Source: Streptomyces phaeolivaceus (lineage in GTDB: Bacteria; Actinomycetota; Actinomycetes; Streptomycetales; Streptomycetaceae). Taken from it: a DNA stretch of 64,000 bases. The stretch lies in assembly GCF_009184865.1 (NCBI RefSeq), contig NZ_CP045096.1, positions 4,154,001 through 4,218,000 of the forward strand, written 5' to 3'. Within the stretch, counting starts at the first letter, position 1. Each line of letters starts with the position of its first letter. Below are positions 39,352 to 48,154 of the stretch, piece after piece. The position numbers were made by a program, and so were the translations under genes. The notes beneath the pieces were generated by a model, which worked only from the letters and a program-made list of their open reading frames with translations, did not search any database and was not told the origin of the DNA.

Positions 39352-40878
39352 CTGACTGTCCACGACCTCAACCAACTCCTGCTCGTCTGCTCGCTCGTCC
39401 TTCTCGTCGCGGTCGCCGCGGTCCGGATCTCGTCGCGCAGCGGGCTCCCCAGCCTGCTCGTGTACCTGGGCATAGGCATCGCCATGGGCCAGGACGGCAT
39501 CGGCGACATCCACTTCAACAACGCCGAACTGACCCAGGTCATCGGCTACGCGGCCCTCGTCGTGATCCTGGCCGAGGGCGGCCTCGGCACGAAGTGGAAG
39601 GAGATCGGACCGGCCCTGCCGGCGGCCAGCTCACTGGCGCTGGTCGGGGTCGCGGTGAGCGTCGGCGTCACCGCCGCGGGCGCGCACTATCTGATCGGAC
39701 TGGAGTGGCGACAGTCACTCATCATCGGCGCGGTCGTGTCCTCCACGGACGCGGCGGCCGTCTTCTCCGTGCTGCGCAGAATCCCCCTCCCCGCGCGCGT
39801 GACGGGCACCCTGGAGGCCGAGTCCGGCTTCAACGACGCCCCGGTGGTCATCCTCGTCGCCTCGCTCTCCGTGGCCGGACCGGTCGAGCACTGGTACGTC
39901 CTGATCGGCGAGATAGCGCTGGAACTGGCGATCGGCGCCGCCATCGGCCTCGCGGTCGGCTGGCTCGGCTCCTGGGGCCTCAGGCACATCGCCCTGCCCG
40001 CCTCCGGCCTCTACCCGATCGCCGTCATGGCCATCGCCGTCACCGCCTACGCGGCCGGCGCCCTGGCCCACGGCAGCGGCTTCCTCGCCGTCTACCTGGC
40101 CTCCATGGTCCTCGGCAACGCCAAACTGCCGCACTGGCCGGCCACCCGCGGCTTCGCCGAGGGAGTCGGCTGGATCGCCCAGATCGGCATGTTCGTCCTG
40201 CTCGGGCTGCTGGTCACCCCGCACGAGATGGGCGACGACATCTGGCCCGCGCTCGTCATCGGCCTGGTGCTGACCATGGTGGCGCGACCGCTGAGCGTCG
40301 TCGTCGCACTGGTGCCGTTCCGGGTGCCCTGGCGCGAGCAGGCCCTGCTGTCCTGGGCCGGGCTGCGCGGCGCGGTGCCCATCATCCTGGCGACGATCCC
40401 GATGGTCAGCGGCGTCGAGGCCAGCCGCAAGATCTTCAACATCGTCTTCGTGCTGGTCGTGGTCTACACCCTCGTCCAGGGGCCGACGCTGCCCTGGCTG
40501 GCCCGCAAACTGCGCCTCGGCGGCTCCGGCGACGAGGCCGCCGACCTCGGCATCGAGTCGGCGCCCCTGGAGCGGCTGCGCGGCCATCTGCTGTCCGTCG
40601 CCATCCCCGAGAAGTCCCGGATGCACGGCGTCGAGGTCAACGAACTGCGGCTCCCCGCGGGCGCCGCCGTCACCCTCGTCGTCCGCGACGGCAAGTCCTT
40701 CGTACCGCTGCCGACCACCGTGCTGCGGCGCGGCGACGAGCTGCTGGTCGTCGCCACGGATCCCGTGCGGGACCAGGCCGAACGCCGCCTCAGGGCCGTC
40801 GGCCAGGGCGGCAAGCTGGCCGACTGGCTGGGGACGGGCGAGGGGAACGGACACGGGAACGGCGGATCCCGTCGTTAA
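39352..40878 (+). CDS. Potassium/proton antiporter (NhaP2/CvrA type)
   Basis: 508 residues from CTG 39352 (LTVHDLNQLLLVCSLVLLV). Twelve to thirteen membrane helices of the CPA1 Na(K)+/H+ exchanger core, including GLGTKWKE, VSSTDAAAVFSVLRR (the ion-site TD motif) and ESGFNDAPVVILV. A cytoplasmic TrkA_C-type domain follows (about 420-495: AIPEKSRMHGVEV, RRGDELLVVATD) and senses ligand or nucleotide. Family members begin at this position although the codon is CTG; an ATG 75 bp upstream gives an atypical 25-residue leader. It exports K+ under alkaline or osmotic load. Confidence 0.9.
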   Translation: MTVHDLNQLLLVCSLVLLVAVAAVRISSRSGLPSLLVYLGIGIAMGQDGIGDIHFNNAELTQVIGYAALVVILAEGGLGTKWKEIGPALPAASSLALVGVAVSVGVTAAGAHYLIGLEWRQSLIIGAVVSSTDAAAVFSVLRRIPLPARVTGTLEAESGFNDAPVVILVASLSVAGPVEHWYVLIGEIALELAIGAAIGLAVGWLGSWGLRHIALPASGLYPIAVMAIAVTAYAAGALAHGSGFLAVYLASMVLGNAKLPHWPATRGFAEGVGWIAQIGMFVLLGLLVTPHEMGDDIWPALVIGLVLTMVARPLSVVVALVPFRVPWREQALLSWAGLRGAVPIILATIPMVSGVEASRKIFNIVFVLVVVYTLVQGPTLPWLARKLRLGGSGDEAADLGIESAPLERLRGHLLSVAIPEKSRMHGVEVNELRLPAGAAVTLVVRDGKSFVPLPTTVLRRGDELLVVATDPVRDQAERRLRAVGQGGKLADWLGTGEGNGHGNGGSRR

Positions 40879-41144
40879 GGGCAGGTTTCACACCGTTCAC
40901 ACCCCTCTGGAATCGCGGGTACGACCGCCCATGGTGCTCACTTTCACAGGCGACCCGGCCGATCCCCCTGTACGATGAAGGCGCACTTGATCGGACCAAC
41001 TCTGTCTGACGCAGAGCTGGCGCGACCGTATGGCGGCCGTCACGCCCCCTCTCCGTGGGCCCGGCATCTACCGCAGTAGCGCAAGAGGACAGCTCTCGGC
41101 GCCCCCCGCACGGGCGCGCTACCAGGCGGCGGAAAGGCACGGCC

Positions 41145-42428
41145 GTGGCGTCCACGGTCACCTCGAACACCACGAAGACATCCCGTCCGGGCTACGGGCA
41201 ACTGCTGCGCACCCCGCGCGCGTGGACGTTCCTCCTCCCCGGCTTCGCGGCACGCCAGCCGTTCGCGATGCTGACCATCTCCATCGTGCTGCTGGTCCAG
41301 CACACCACCGGCTCGTACGGGGCGGCCGGCGCCGTGGCCGCCGTCACGGGTGTCTCCATGGCGCTGTTCGCCCCCTGGAGCGGCCGTCTCGCCGACCGGC
41401 ACGGCCAGCGGGCCGTCCTGATCCCCGGCATCCTCGTCCACGGCGCGGCAGGCCTGACCCTGACAGCGCTGGCCCTCATGGGCGCCCCCTTGTGGGCGCT
41501 CTTCGCCGCCGCCGTGCCGACGGGCGCCTCGGTGCCGCAGATCGGCCCCATGGTGCGGGCCCGCTGGGGCGTCAGGCTCAAGGACTCGCCCCTGACGAGC
41601 ACCGCCGCCGCCTTCGAGTCCGTCACCGACGAGCTGACCTTCGTCCTCGGCCCGCTGGTCGCGACCGCGCTCTGCACCGCCGTGCACCCGGCCGCCGGCC
41701 TGCTCACCGAGGCCGGGCTCACCCTCGTCGGCGGTCTGCTGTTCGCCGCACAGCGCGGCAGCCAGCCGAAGGTCGTTCCCGTCGCGCTCCACGCGCGCGG
41801 GGAGCGCGTTTCCGCGCTGTCCGTCCCCGGGGTGCGCGTCCTGATCGTCACCTTCCTGGGCATCGGCTCCGTCTTCGGCGGTATGCAGGTCTCGCTCGCC
41901 GCCTTCTCCGAGTCGATCGGCGAGCCCGGCCTGAACGGCGTCCTGTACGGCGTCTTCGCCGCCGGCAACATGCTCTCCGGCATCGTCTGCGGCGCGATCG
42001 CCTGGAAGGTGTCCCCGCGACGGCGCCTGATCATCGGCTACACGGCCCTCGCGCTGGTGGCCTCCGCGCTGTGGACCGCCGACTCGGTCGTGGTCCTCGC
42101 CGCGCTCGGCCTGCTGGTCGGCATGTGCATCGCGCCCGCCCTGATCACCGGCTACACCCTGGTCGACTCCCTGGTCCCGTCCGGCGCCCGCACGGAGGCC
42201 TTCACCTGGCTGACCGGCGCGGTCGCGCTCGGCCAGGCGGCGGCCGTCACGACCGCCGGACAGCTGGAGGACAGGCTGTGGACCGGCGCCGGTTTCCTGG
42301 TGCCGGCGGCCGGTACGGCACTGGCCCTGGCGACCCTGTTGGCCCTGCGTACGCGCCTGGTGGGCAGCCCCCGGAGCCGTACCGTCGCGCGTGTCGTCGG
42401 TCACCGAGTGCCGGTGACAGTGGACTGA
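41145..42428 (+). CDS. MFS transporter, 12 TM
   Basis: 427 residues. Twelve hydrophobic segments; GRLADRHGQRAVLIPG is the MFS motif A loop between TM2 and TM3. The extracytoplasmic side is short. The N-terminal cytoplasmic segment is about 18 residues (VASTVTSNTTKTSRPG). GTG 41145 follows GGAAAGG. It is likely a multidrug or metabolite exporter; the substrate is unknown. It is monocistronic, 266 bp after the antiporter and on the same strand. Confidence 0.88.
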   Translation: MASTVTSNTTKTSRPGYGQLLRTPRAWTFLLPGFAARQPFAMLTISIVLLVQHTTGSYGAAGAVAAVTGVSMALFAPWSGRLADRHGQRAVLIPGILVHGAAGLTLTALALMGAPLWALFAAAVPTGASVPQIGPMVRARWGVRLKDSPLTSTAAAFESVTDELTFVLGPLVATALCTAVHPAAGLLTEAGLTLVGGLLFAAQRGSQPKVVPVALHARGERVSALSVPGVRVLIVTFLGIGSVFGGMQVSLAAFSESIGEPGLNGVLYGVFAAGNMLSGIVCGAIAWKVSPRRRLIIGYTALALVASALWTADSVVVLAALGLLVGMCIAPALITGYTLVDSLVPSGARTEAFTWLTGAVALGQAAAVTTAGQLEDRLWTGAGFLVPAAGTALALATLLALRTRLVGSPRSRTVARVVGHRVPVTVD

Positions 42429-42497
42429 TCCCCTGGGAATAGGTCAGTATGGACCGTCGTTAGCACTCATCGAGTGAGAGTGCCAGGAGGAAGACCA

Positions 42498-42833
42498 GTG
42501 CCGACGTACCAGTACCAGTGCACCGAATGCGGTGAGGGCCTCGAAGCGGTGCAGAAGTTCACCGACGACGCCCTGACCGAGTGCCCCAGCTGCAACGGCC
42601 GCCTCAAGAAGGTGTTCTCGGCGGTCGGCATCGTCTTCAAGGGCTCCGGTTTCTACCGGAACGACAGCCGCGGCTCGTCGTCGAGCAGCAGCCCGGCGAC
42701 GTCGAAGTCCTCCTCGTCGGACGCGAAGTCCTCGTCGACGTCGTCGGACACGAAGTCGTCGTCCTCGTCGTCCTCCGAGTCGAAGTCGTCGTCCTCGGGC
42801 TCCTCCTCCGCCAGCAGCACGTCGGCCGCGTAG
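42498..42833 (+). CDS. FmdB-family zinc-ribbon protein
   Basis: 111 residues. N-terminal zinc ribbon MPTYQYQCTECG (Cys pair CxxC at 8-11) and CPSCNG (29-32), followed by KKVFSAVGIVFKGSGFYRNDSR, the FmdB signature. The second half is a Ser-rich low-complexity tail (SSSSKSSSS-type). GTG 42498 has AGGAGG at 42485-42490. FmdB proteins bind zinc and may be small regulators; the function is not settled. Confidence 0.9.
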   Translation: MPTYQYQCTECGEGLEAVQKFTDDALTECPSCNGRLKKVFSAVGIVFKGSGFYRNDSRGSSSSSSPATSKSSSSDAKSSSTSSDTKSSSSSSSESKSSSSGSSSASSTSAA

Positions 42834-42963
42834 CGCTTTCGCCCGGTGGCACATCCGCCGGGTGGCGCTTCCGCCGCGTGAGCGCGGCAGCCGTCCATGA
42901 CCCCGCCGTCGTACGACGACCGGCGGGGTCCTCGGCGTTTCCGGGCCCGGTTAGGGTGCGGGC

Positions 42964-43806
42964 ATGGCGAACACGGAGCACGTGGAGATCGGCGTCATCG
43001 GAGGCTCGGGGTTCTACTCCTTCCTCGACGATGTGACCGAGATACAGGTCGACACCCCCTACGGGCCGCCCAGCGACTCCCTCTTCCTGGGTGAGATCGC
43101 GGGCCGCCGGGTCGCCTTCCTGCCCCGCCACGGCCGTGGCCACCATCTGCCGCCGCACCGCATCAACTACCGCGCCAACCTGTGGGCCCTGCGCTCCGTC
43201 GGGGCGCGCCAGGTGCTCGGCCCGTGCGCGGTGGGCGGTCTGCGGCCGGAGTACGGTCCGGGCACGCTGCTCGTCCCGGACCAGCTGGTGGACCGTACGA
43301 AGTCCCGCGTCCAGACCTACTTCGACGGCCTTCCGCTGCCCGGCGGGGCCGTCCCCCACGTCGTCCATGTCTCGCTCGCCGACCCGTACTGCCCCGTCGG
43401 CCGCGAGGCCGCCCTAGGAGCGGCGCGCCGACGCGACTGGGAGCCGGTGGACGGCGGCACCCTCGTCGTGGTCGAGGGCCCCCGGTTCTCCACCCGCGCG
43501 GAGTCCCTGTGGCACCAGGCCCAGGGCTGGTCCGTGGTCGGCATGACCGGCCACCCCGAGGCGATCCTCGCCCGCGAACTGGAGCTCTGCTACACCTCCC
43601 TGACCCTCGTCACCGACCTCGACGCGGGCGCCGAGACCGGCGAGGGCGTCTCCCACGAGGAGGTGTTCCAGGTCTTCGCCGCCAACATCGACCGCCTCCG
43701 GGGCGTCCTCTTCGAGGCGGTCGCCGCACTGCCGTCGAACGACAGCCGCGACTGCCTGTGCGCGAAGGCACTGGGCGGGATGGACCCGGGGTTCGCACTG
43801 CCGTGA
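42964..43806 (+). CDS. mtnP: S-methyl-5'-thioadenosine phosphorylase
   Basis: 280 residues of the PNP/MTAP family, which phosphorolyses methylthioadenosine from polyamine or quorum chemistry. GGSGFYSF at the N-terminus (phosphate loop), PRHGRGHHLPPHRINYRANLWAL (His and Asn contacts), VEGPRFSTRAES at about 175 (base and ribose site), and VGMTGHPEAILARELELC. Those parts are like MTAP rather than general PNP, but a 6-oxopurine phosphorylase cannot be excluded. It starts about 130 bp after the fmdB-like gene. Confidence 0.9.
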   Translation: MANTEHVEIGVIGGSGFYSFLDDVTEIQVDTPYGPPSDSLFLGEIAGRRVAFLPRHGRGHHLPPHRINYRANLWALRSVGARQVLGPCAVGGLRPEYGPGTLLVPDQLVDRTKSRVQTYFDGLPLPGGAVPHVVHVSLADPYCPVGREAALGAARRRDWEPVDGGTLVVVEGPRFSTRAESLWHQAQGWSVVGMTGHPEAILARELELCYTSLTLVTDLDAGAETGEGVSHEEVFQVFAANIDRLRGVLFEAVAALPSNDSRDCLCAKALGGMDPGFALP

Positions 43807-43981
43807 CGGGGTGAGCTCGCGGCTCGGCCGGGAGGGGTGCAGGGCGGGACGGAGGGTGGAACGCCTCGTTCGGGTGGCGAGGTTTTCCACAGTCGGTGCC
43901 TGGTCCACAGGCCCCGGCGGGCTCGGCCGCGAAGCCTCATCGTGGGACCGCAAGCCGATCTCACACAGCAGGTGGTGCCCC

Positions 43982-44578
43982 ATGTCCCGTACGCCCCCTC
44001 CCTCTCCCTCCTCCACGTTCGCGCATTCGTCCTCCGCCCCTTCCACCCGCCTCCCCTCCTGGGCCGCCGGCCCGCCCGGCACCGACACTCCTCCCACCTG
44101 CGAGGTCCCGCACTTCGCGCCGCTACGGGTGAGGGGCGGCGCCCAACGACTCCGCCGCCTCGCCCGCTGCCGAAGGCGAGCCACGGCGGCGGGCCTGGCG
44201 GTGACGGCCGCCGCCCTGCTGGTAACAGGAGCGGGCCCGAGGGAGGCGGAACGGGTCAGGGGCCACCCCGTGGCCGACCCGGTCCCCGAGCGCCCCGCCC
44301 CGGTCGAGACGGTGACCGCGCCGGTCCGCATCGCCGACGGCGCGACCGTACGGCTGCTGCGCCCCGGCGACCGCGTCGACGTGATCGCGGCCGAGGAGTC
44401 CGCGACGGGCGCCGGCGCCGCACGGGTCGTCGCACGCGGGGCCCGAGTGGCGAAGGTCCCGACCGCCGTGGACACCGCCGAGAGCGGGGCCCTGGTCGTG
44501 CTCACCGTGCCGCGCCGCACGGCGGCCCGGCTGGCCGGCGCGGGCGTCGCGTCCCGACTGGCGGTGACCCTGTGGTGA
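43982..44578 (+). CDS. SAF-domain protein (CpaB/RcpC-like)
   Basis: 198 residues. A disordered N-terminus with Pro/Ser (1-50) and one hydrophobic segment (about 69-84, TAAGLAVTAAALLVTGAG), then a SAF-like region (about 110-198): VTAPVRIADGATVRLLRPGDRVDVIAAEE, ending in a short beta strand. SAF domains appear in pilus-assembly protein CpaB; no other Flp/Tad pilus genes are nearby, so this is an orphan. ATG 43982 lies downstream of an AGGTGG. Role unknown. It is upstream of mscL on the same strand. Confidence 0.75.
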   Translation: MSRTPPPSPSSTFAHSSSAPSTRLPSWAAGPPGTDTPPTCEVPHFAPLRVRGGAQRLRRLARCRRRATAAGLAVTAAALLVTGAGPREAERVRGHPVADPVPERPAPVETVTAPVRIADGATVRLLRPGDRVDVIAAEESATGAGAARVVARGARVAKVPTAVDTAESGALVVLTVPRRTAARLAGAGVASRLAVTLW

Positions 44579-44704
44579 TCACGCGCCCCGGCGTCGTCCC
44601 GCCCCCGTCAAGTCCCACGTTGGAGGGACCCAATTGGACACCCGGGCCAGGCCCTGACGTAGGTTGCGGAGTCGTTTGTTCCACAATCAGCGCAGAAAGG
44701 CCTC

Positions 44705-45184
44705 GTGGTGAGCGAGAAGAAGGAGCCGAGCGTCTGGGAGGGCTTCAAGGCCTTCCTGATGCGGGGGAACGTCGTCGACCTGGCCGTCGCCGTGGTCATC
44801 GGCGCGGCCTTCACCAACATCGTCAACTCGGTGGTGAAGGGGGTCATCAACCCACTGGTGGGGGCCTTCGGCACCAAGGATCTCGACAAGTACAGCTCGT
44901 GTCTGCAGGATCCCTGCGAGACGGCCGCGGACGGCACGGTCACGAGCGGCATCCCGATCATGTGGGGCACGGTCCTGAGCGCCACGCTCAGCTTCGTGAT
45001 CACCGCGGCCGTCGTCTACTTCCTGATGGTGCTCCCGATGGCCAAGTACCTGGCCCGGCAGGAGGCCCGCCGCAAGGCGAAGGAGGGCACCCAGGAGGTC
45101 ATCGAGGTGAGCGAGCTGGAGGTCCTGAAGGAGATCCGCGACGCCCTGGTGGCGCAGCGCGGCTCGGGTCACGACCGCGAGTAG
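44705..45184 (+). CDS. mscL: Large-conductance mechanosensitive channel MscL
   Basis: 159 residues. TM1 is FLMRGNVVDLAVAVVIGAAFTNIVNSVVKGVINPLVG (gate region, about 18-52) and TM2 is SATLSFVITAAVVYFLMVLPM (about 95-118), with a cytoplasmic basic tail. The periplasmic loop contains a Cys pair (CLQDPC). It opens under osmotic downshift to release solutes. Either of the in-frame GTG codons 44705 or 44708 could start, with GAAAGG upstream. Confidence 0.96.
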   Translation: MVSEKKEPSVWEGFKAFLMRGNVVDLAVAVVIGAAFTNIVNSVVKGVINPLVGAFGTKDLDKYSSCLQDPCETAADGTVTSGIPIMWGTVLSATLSFVITAAVVYFLMVLPMAKYLARQEARRKAKEGTQEVIEVSELEVLKEIRDALVAQRGSGHDRE

Positions 45185-45212
45185 CGGCGCTCAAGGCGCT
45201 GGGCGGGCGGTG

Positions 45213-45404
45213 TCAGATGTGGTGGGGCGGCTTCTCGTCGAGGAAGCGCCGCAGGTCGGCCGCGCTGTCGCCGCCGCCGTCCCCGGGCCGCTCGCCCCAT
45301 CCCCGGTCCGTGTCGTCGGACGACGGCCGGCTGAGCGGGTCGTCGAAGACCAGCGCGGCCTTGGGGTCACGCGGTGCCGGGGCGGGAGTGGGCGCGGTGG
45401 TCAT
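45213..45404 (-). CDS. Small conserved-type Streptomyces protein
   Basis: 63 residues, Pro/Asp/Gly-rich, ending ADLRRFLDEKPPHHI, a C-terminal motif I associate with a small conserved Streptomyces protein. It begins MTTAPTPAPAPRDPKAALVFDDPLSR. No membrane segment or known domain. The ATG is at 45402-45404. It lies between the convergent mscL stop and the divergent ltrA-like gene. Confidence 0.65.
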   Translation of the reverse strand: MTTAPTPAPAPRDPKAALVFDDPLSRPSSDDTDRGWGERPGDGGGDSAADLRRFLDEKPPHHI

Positions 45405-45582
45405 GCCTCCAGAGTACGGCCCCGGGCACGGACGGCCGCCGACCGCGGCACATCCCGCAGCGGCCCCTCCCCCGGCCACCTCGCACCCGGGGCGGGCCCG
45501 TCCGCGCACTCCCTGGGTCCGCCCCGGCACCGGTGAACACCTGAGCGAGAATTCCACCGGATTTTCTGGTGTGCTTGGCCCC

Positions 45583-46872
45583 ATGACGTCCAGTTCCACA
45601 CCCCCGGCCTCGTCCTCGCCCTCCTCCTCGGCTTCCGGCGCCGGCCGGGCACCGGTACGCAGGCTGGTGGCGCGGGGACGCGAGGAGATACATCGGGTCG
45701 CCTCGCCGCTGGAGCTCTTCTTCGACCTGTGCTTCGTGGTCGCCGTCGCCCAGGCGGGCGTCCAGCTGGTGCACTCCGTCGCGGAGGCGCACGCGGCCGA
45801 GGGCATCGTGAACTACGCGATGGTCTTCTTCGCGATCTGGTGGGCCTGGATGAACTTCACCTGGTTCGCCTCGGCGTACGACAACGACGACGTGCCCTAC
45901 CGGCTGGTGACCCTCGTCCAGATAGCGGGTGTGCTGGTGCTCGCCGCCGGGGTCACCCGGGCCTTCGAGGACCACGACTGGCTGCTGGTCGTGCTCGGGT
46001 ACATCATCATGCGGCTGGCGATGACCGCGCAGTGGCTGCGGGCCGCGCGCACCGCGACGGGTGCCGAGCGGGTCACGGCCCTGCGGTACGCGGGCGGGGT
46101 GGCGCTCTGCCAGATCGGCTGGCTGGGGCTGCTGGTCCTGCCGGAGTTGGCCAGACCGTGGCTGTTCCTGGTGATGGCGATCGCCGAACTGTCCGTGCCG
46201 GTGTACGCGGAGAGAGGCTTCCAGACGTCCTGGCATCCGCATCACATCGCCGAGCGGTACGGCCTGTTCACCATCATCGTGCTCGGCGAGACGATCCTGG
46301 CGGCGACGGTCGCCGTGAAGTCGGCGGTGGACGAGAACGACGCGCTGGGCGAGTTGCTGCCGATCGCGGTGGGCGGGCTGCTGATCGTGTTCTCGGCGTG
46401 GTGGGTGTACTTCACCGTCCCCATCCACGGCCATCTGCGCTCCAACAAGGAGAGCTTCCTGTGGGGGTACGGCCACTACCTGATCTTCGCCTCGGCGGCG
46501 GCGATCGGCGCCGGGCTGGAGGTCGCGGTGGAGGAGACGGTGCACAAGGCGCACATCTCCACACTGGCCGCGTCCGCCGCGGTGACCCTGCCGACGGCGC
46601 TGTATCTCCTCTCCGTGTGGGCGCTGCACGCCCGCCACTACAAGGTGGGCACGGCCCAGCAGACGGTCCTGCCGCTCGCCGCGCTGGCCGTGGTCATGTG
46701 CACCTTCCTGGGCCACTGGGCGGTCCTGGCGGCGGGCCTCGTGACGACCGTGACGGTCGCGGCCGGAGTGATACTCACGACCCGAGGGCACCTCACCCAC
46801 CATGACCACAAGGCCCACGCCACCCACACCGCAAACGACTCCCACGGCTCCCGTGACTCCCATGGCAGTTGA
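45583..46872 (+). CDS. Low-temperature-requirement protein A (LtrA family) membrane protein
   Basis: 429 residues. After a Ser/Ala leader (1-22) come about 11-12 TM helices. Family motifs are VASPLELFFDLCFVVAVAQ (about 38-56, acidic Glu and Asp), WWAWMNFTWFASAYDNDD, and RYGLFTIIVLGETILA. The His-rich tail (HHDHKAHATH, about 402-412) is unusual. Its function is not settled. The 3' end overlaps the next gene by 71 bp. It is unrelated to the intron maturase also called LtrA. Confidence 0.9.
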   Translation: MTSSSTPPASSSPSSSASGAGRAPVRRLVARGREEIHRVASPLELFFDLCFVVAVAQAGVQLVHSVAEAHAAEGIVNYAMVFFAIWWAWMNFTWFASAYDNDDVPYRLVTLVQIAGVLVLAAGVTRAFEDHDWLLVVLGYIIMRLAMTAQWLRAARTATGAERVTALRYAGGVALCQIGWLGLLVLPELARPWLFLVMAIAELSVPVYAERGFQTSWHPHHIAERYGLFTIIVLGETILAATVAVKSAVDENDALGELLPIAVGGLLIVFSAWWVYFTVPIHGHLRSNKESFLWGYGHYLIFASAAAIGAGLEVAVEETVHKAHISTLAASAAVTLPTALYLLSVWALHARHYKVGTAQQTVLPLAALAVVMCTFLGHWAVLAAGLVTTVTVAAGVILTTRGHLTHHDHKAHATHTANDSHGSRDSHGS

Positions 46873-47893
46873 CGCGCTGACCGATGTCCCCGGCCTGCGG
46901 GTCGGGCACGCCACCCGGGTCGGCGGGGGCTGGCTCACCGGGACCACGGTCGTGCTGGCCCCGGAGGGCGGCGCGGTGGCGGCGGTGGACGTGCGCGGGG
47001 GCGGGCCCGGGACCAAGGAGACGGACGCGCTCGACCCGCGGAACCTGGTGCAGAAGGTCGAGGCGGTGGTCCTGACCGGAGGCAGCGCGTACGGGCTGGA
47101 CTCCGCGTCGGGAGTGATGGCCTGGCTGGAGGAGCGCGGACGCGGCGTCCGGGTCGGACCCGACCCGGCACATGTGGTGCCGGTCGTGCCGGCCGCCTGT
47201 GTCTTCGACCTGGGCCGGGGCGGGGACTTCGGGGCCAGACCGGACGCGGCCACCGGCCGGGCGGCGGTCGAGGCGGCCGACGCGGGCGGGCCCGGCGCCC
47301 CGGTGGCGGAAGGGTGCGTGGGGGCCGGGACCGGGGCGACGGTCGGGCTGCTCAAGGGCGGCGTCGGCACCGCGAGCACCGTGCTGGACTCGGGGATCAC
47401 GGTGGCCGCGCTGGTGGTGGCCAACGCGGCGGGATCGGTGATGGACGCGGAGACGGGGGTGTTGTACGGGGAGTTGTTCCAGGGGCGGACGGTGTATCCG
47501 GAGCCGGAGGTGCACGAGAGAGCGCGTCGCCGGATCGCCGAGGCGGCGGCGAAGAGTCCGCCTCCGCCGCTGAACACCACCCTGGCCGTGGTCGCCACCG
47601 ACGCCGACCTGACCCGCGCCCAGGCCCAGAAACTGGCCGGCACGGCACACGACGGCATCGCCCGCGCCGTACGCCCCGTGCATCTGCTCAACGACGGCGA
47701 CACGGTGTTCACCCTGGCGACGGGCGCCCGGCCGCTCCCACCCGGGGCCGGCCTCCTCGCCCTCAACGAACTCCTGTCAGCGGGCGCGGACTTGGTGACC
47801 CGAGCGATCGTCCGGGCAGTACGCGCGGCCGACCCGGTGGACGGACCGGGCGGAGTGTGGCCGTCGTACGGGGAGTTGTACGGGGAGGCTTGA
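46802..47893 (+). CDS. P1-family peptidase (NylC/DmpA-type Ntn hydrolase)
   Basis: 363 residues of the P1 (DmpA/NylC) family, which matures by self-cleavage. The nucleophile is Thr259 in NTTLAVVATD (N258 before it), giving the NylC-like arrangement; GLRVGHAT at about 31-38 and GCVGAGTGATVG are core strands. It cleaves amides or beta-peptides. ATG 46802 or ATG 46862 could start; the first overlaps the end of ltrA by 71 bp. Followed by a strongly G-rich gap. Confidence 0.88.
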   Translation: MTTRPTPPTPQTTPTAPVTPMAVDALTDVPGLRVGHATRVGGGWLTGTTVVLAPEGGAVAAVDVRGGGPGTKETDALDPRNLVQKVEAVVLTGGSAYGLDSASGVMAWLEERGRGVRVGPDPAHVVPVVPAACVFDLGRGGDFGARPDAATGRAAVEAADAGGPGAPVAEGCVGAGTGATVGLLKGGVGTASTVLDSGITVAALVVANAAGSVMDAETGVLYGELFQGRTVYPEPEVHERARRRIAEAAAKSPPPPLNTTLAVVATDADLTRAQAQKLAGTAHDGIARAVRPVHLLNDGDTVFTLATGARPLPPGAGLLALNELLSAGADLVTRAIVRAVRAADPVDGPGGVWPSYGELYGEA

Positions 47894-48154
47894 GGCGGGG
47901 CGGGGTGGGGCGGGGGGCGAGGGCCCGAGGGGGGAGGGGGAGGGGGAGGCCCCCCCGAGGGAGGTGAACGGGGCCCGAGAGGGCGGTAGTTCAAGTGTTG
48001 CCGTCCGGGGGCGATTGTCCCGGTTCTGTCACGTGATGCCGTGGGGCGGGGGTCTCGGGAACCCGGTCGGGCGTCGTGCGCTCTTCGTCCACGTAATGGA
48101 GCGGATCACGTAGATCACGTCAATGACGTAGACGCGAAGAATCTGGAGCAGATC
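47894..48154. other. G-rich gap and repeat-bearing leader of the L,D-transpeptidase gene
   Basis: The first part (47893-47950) is almost all G, C and A on the plus strand, with many runs of four or more G, able to form G-quadruplexes. Closer to the gene, CACGTA/CACGTC/GACGTA hexamers occur at 48090, 48107, 48116 and 48125. No coding frame. Confidence 0.55.

Noticed and set aside
39277..39352. Upstream ATG as the start of the antiporter
   Set aside because: The 25 added residues are polar and unlike family N-termini; CTG 39352 is preferred.
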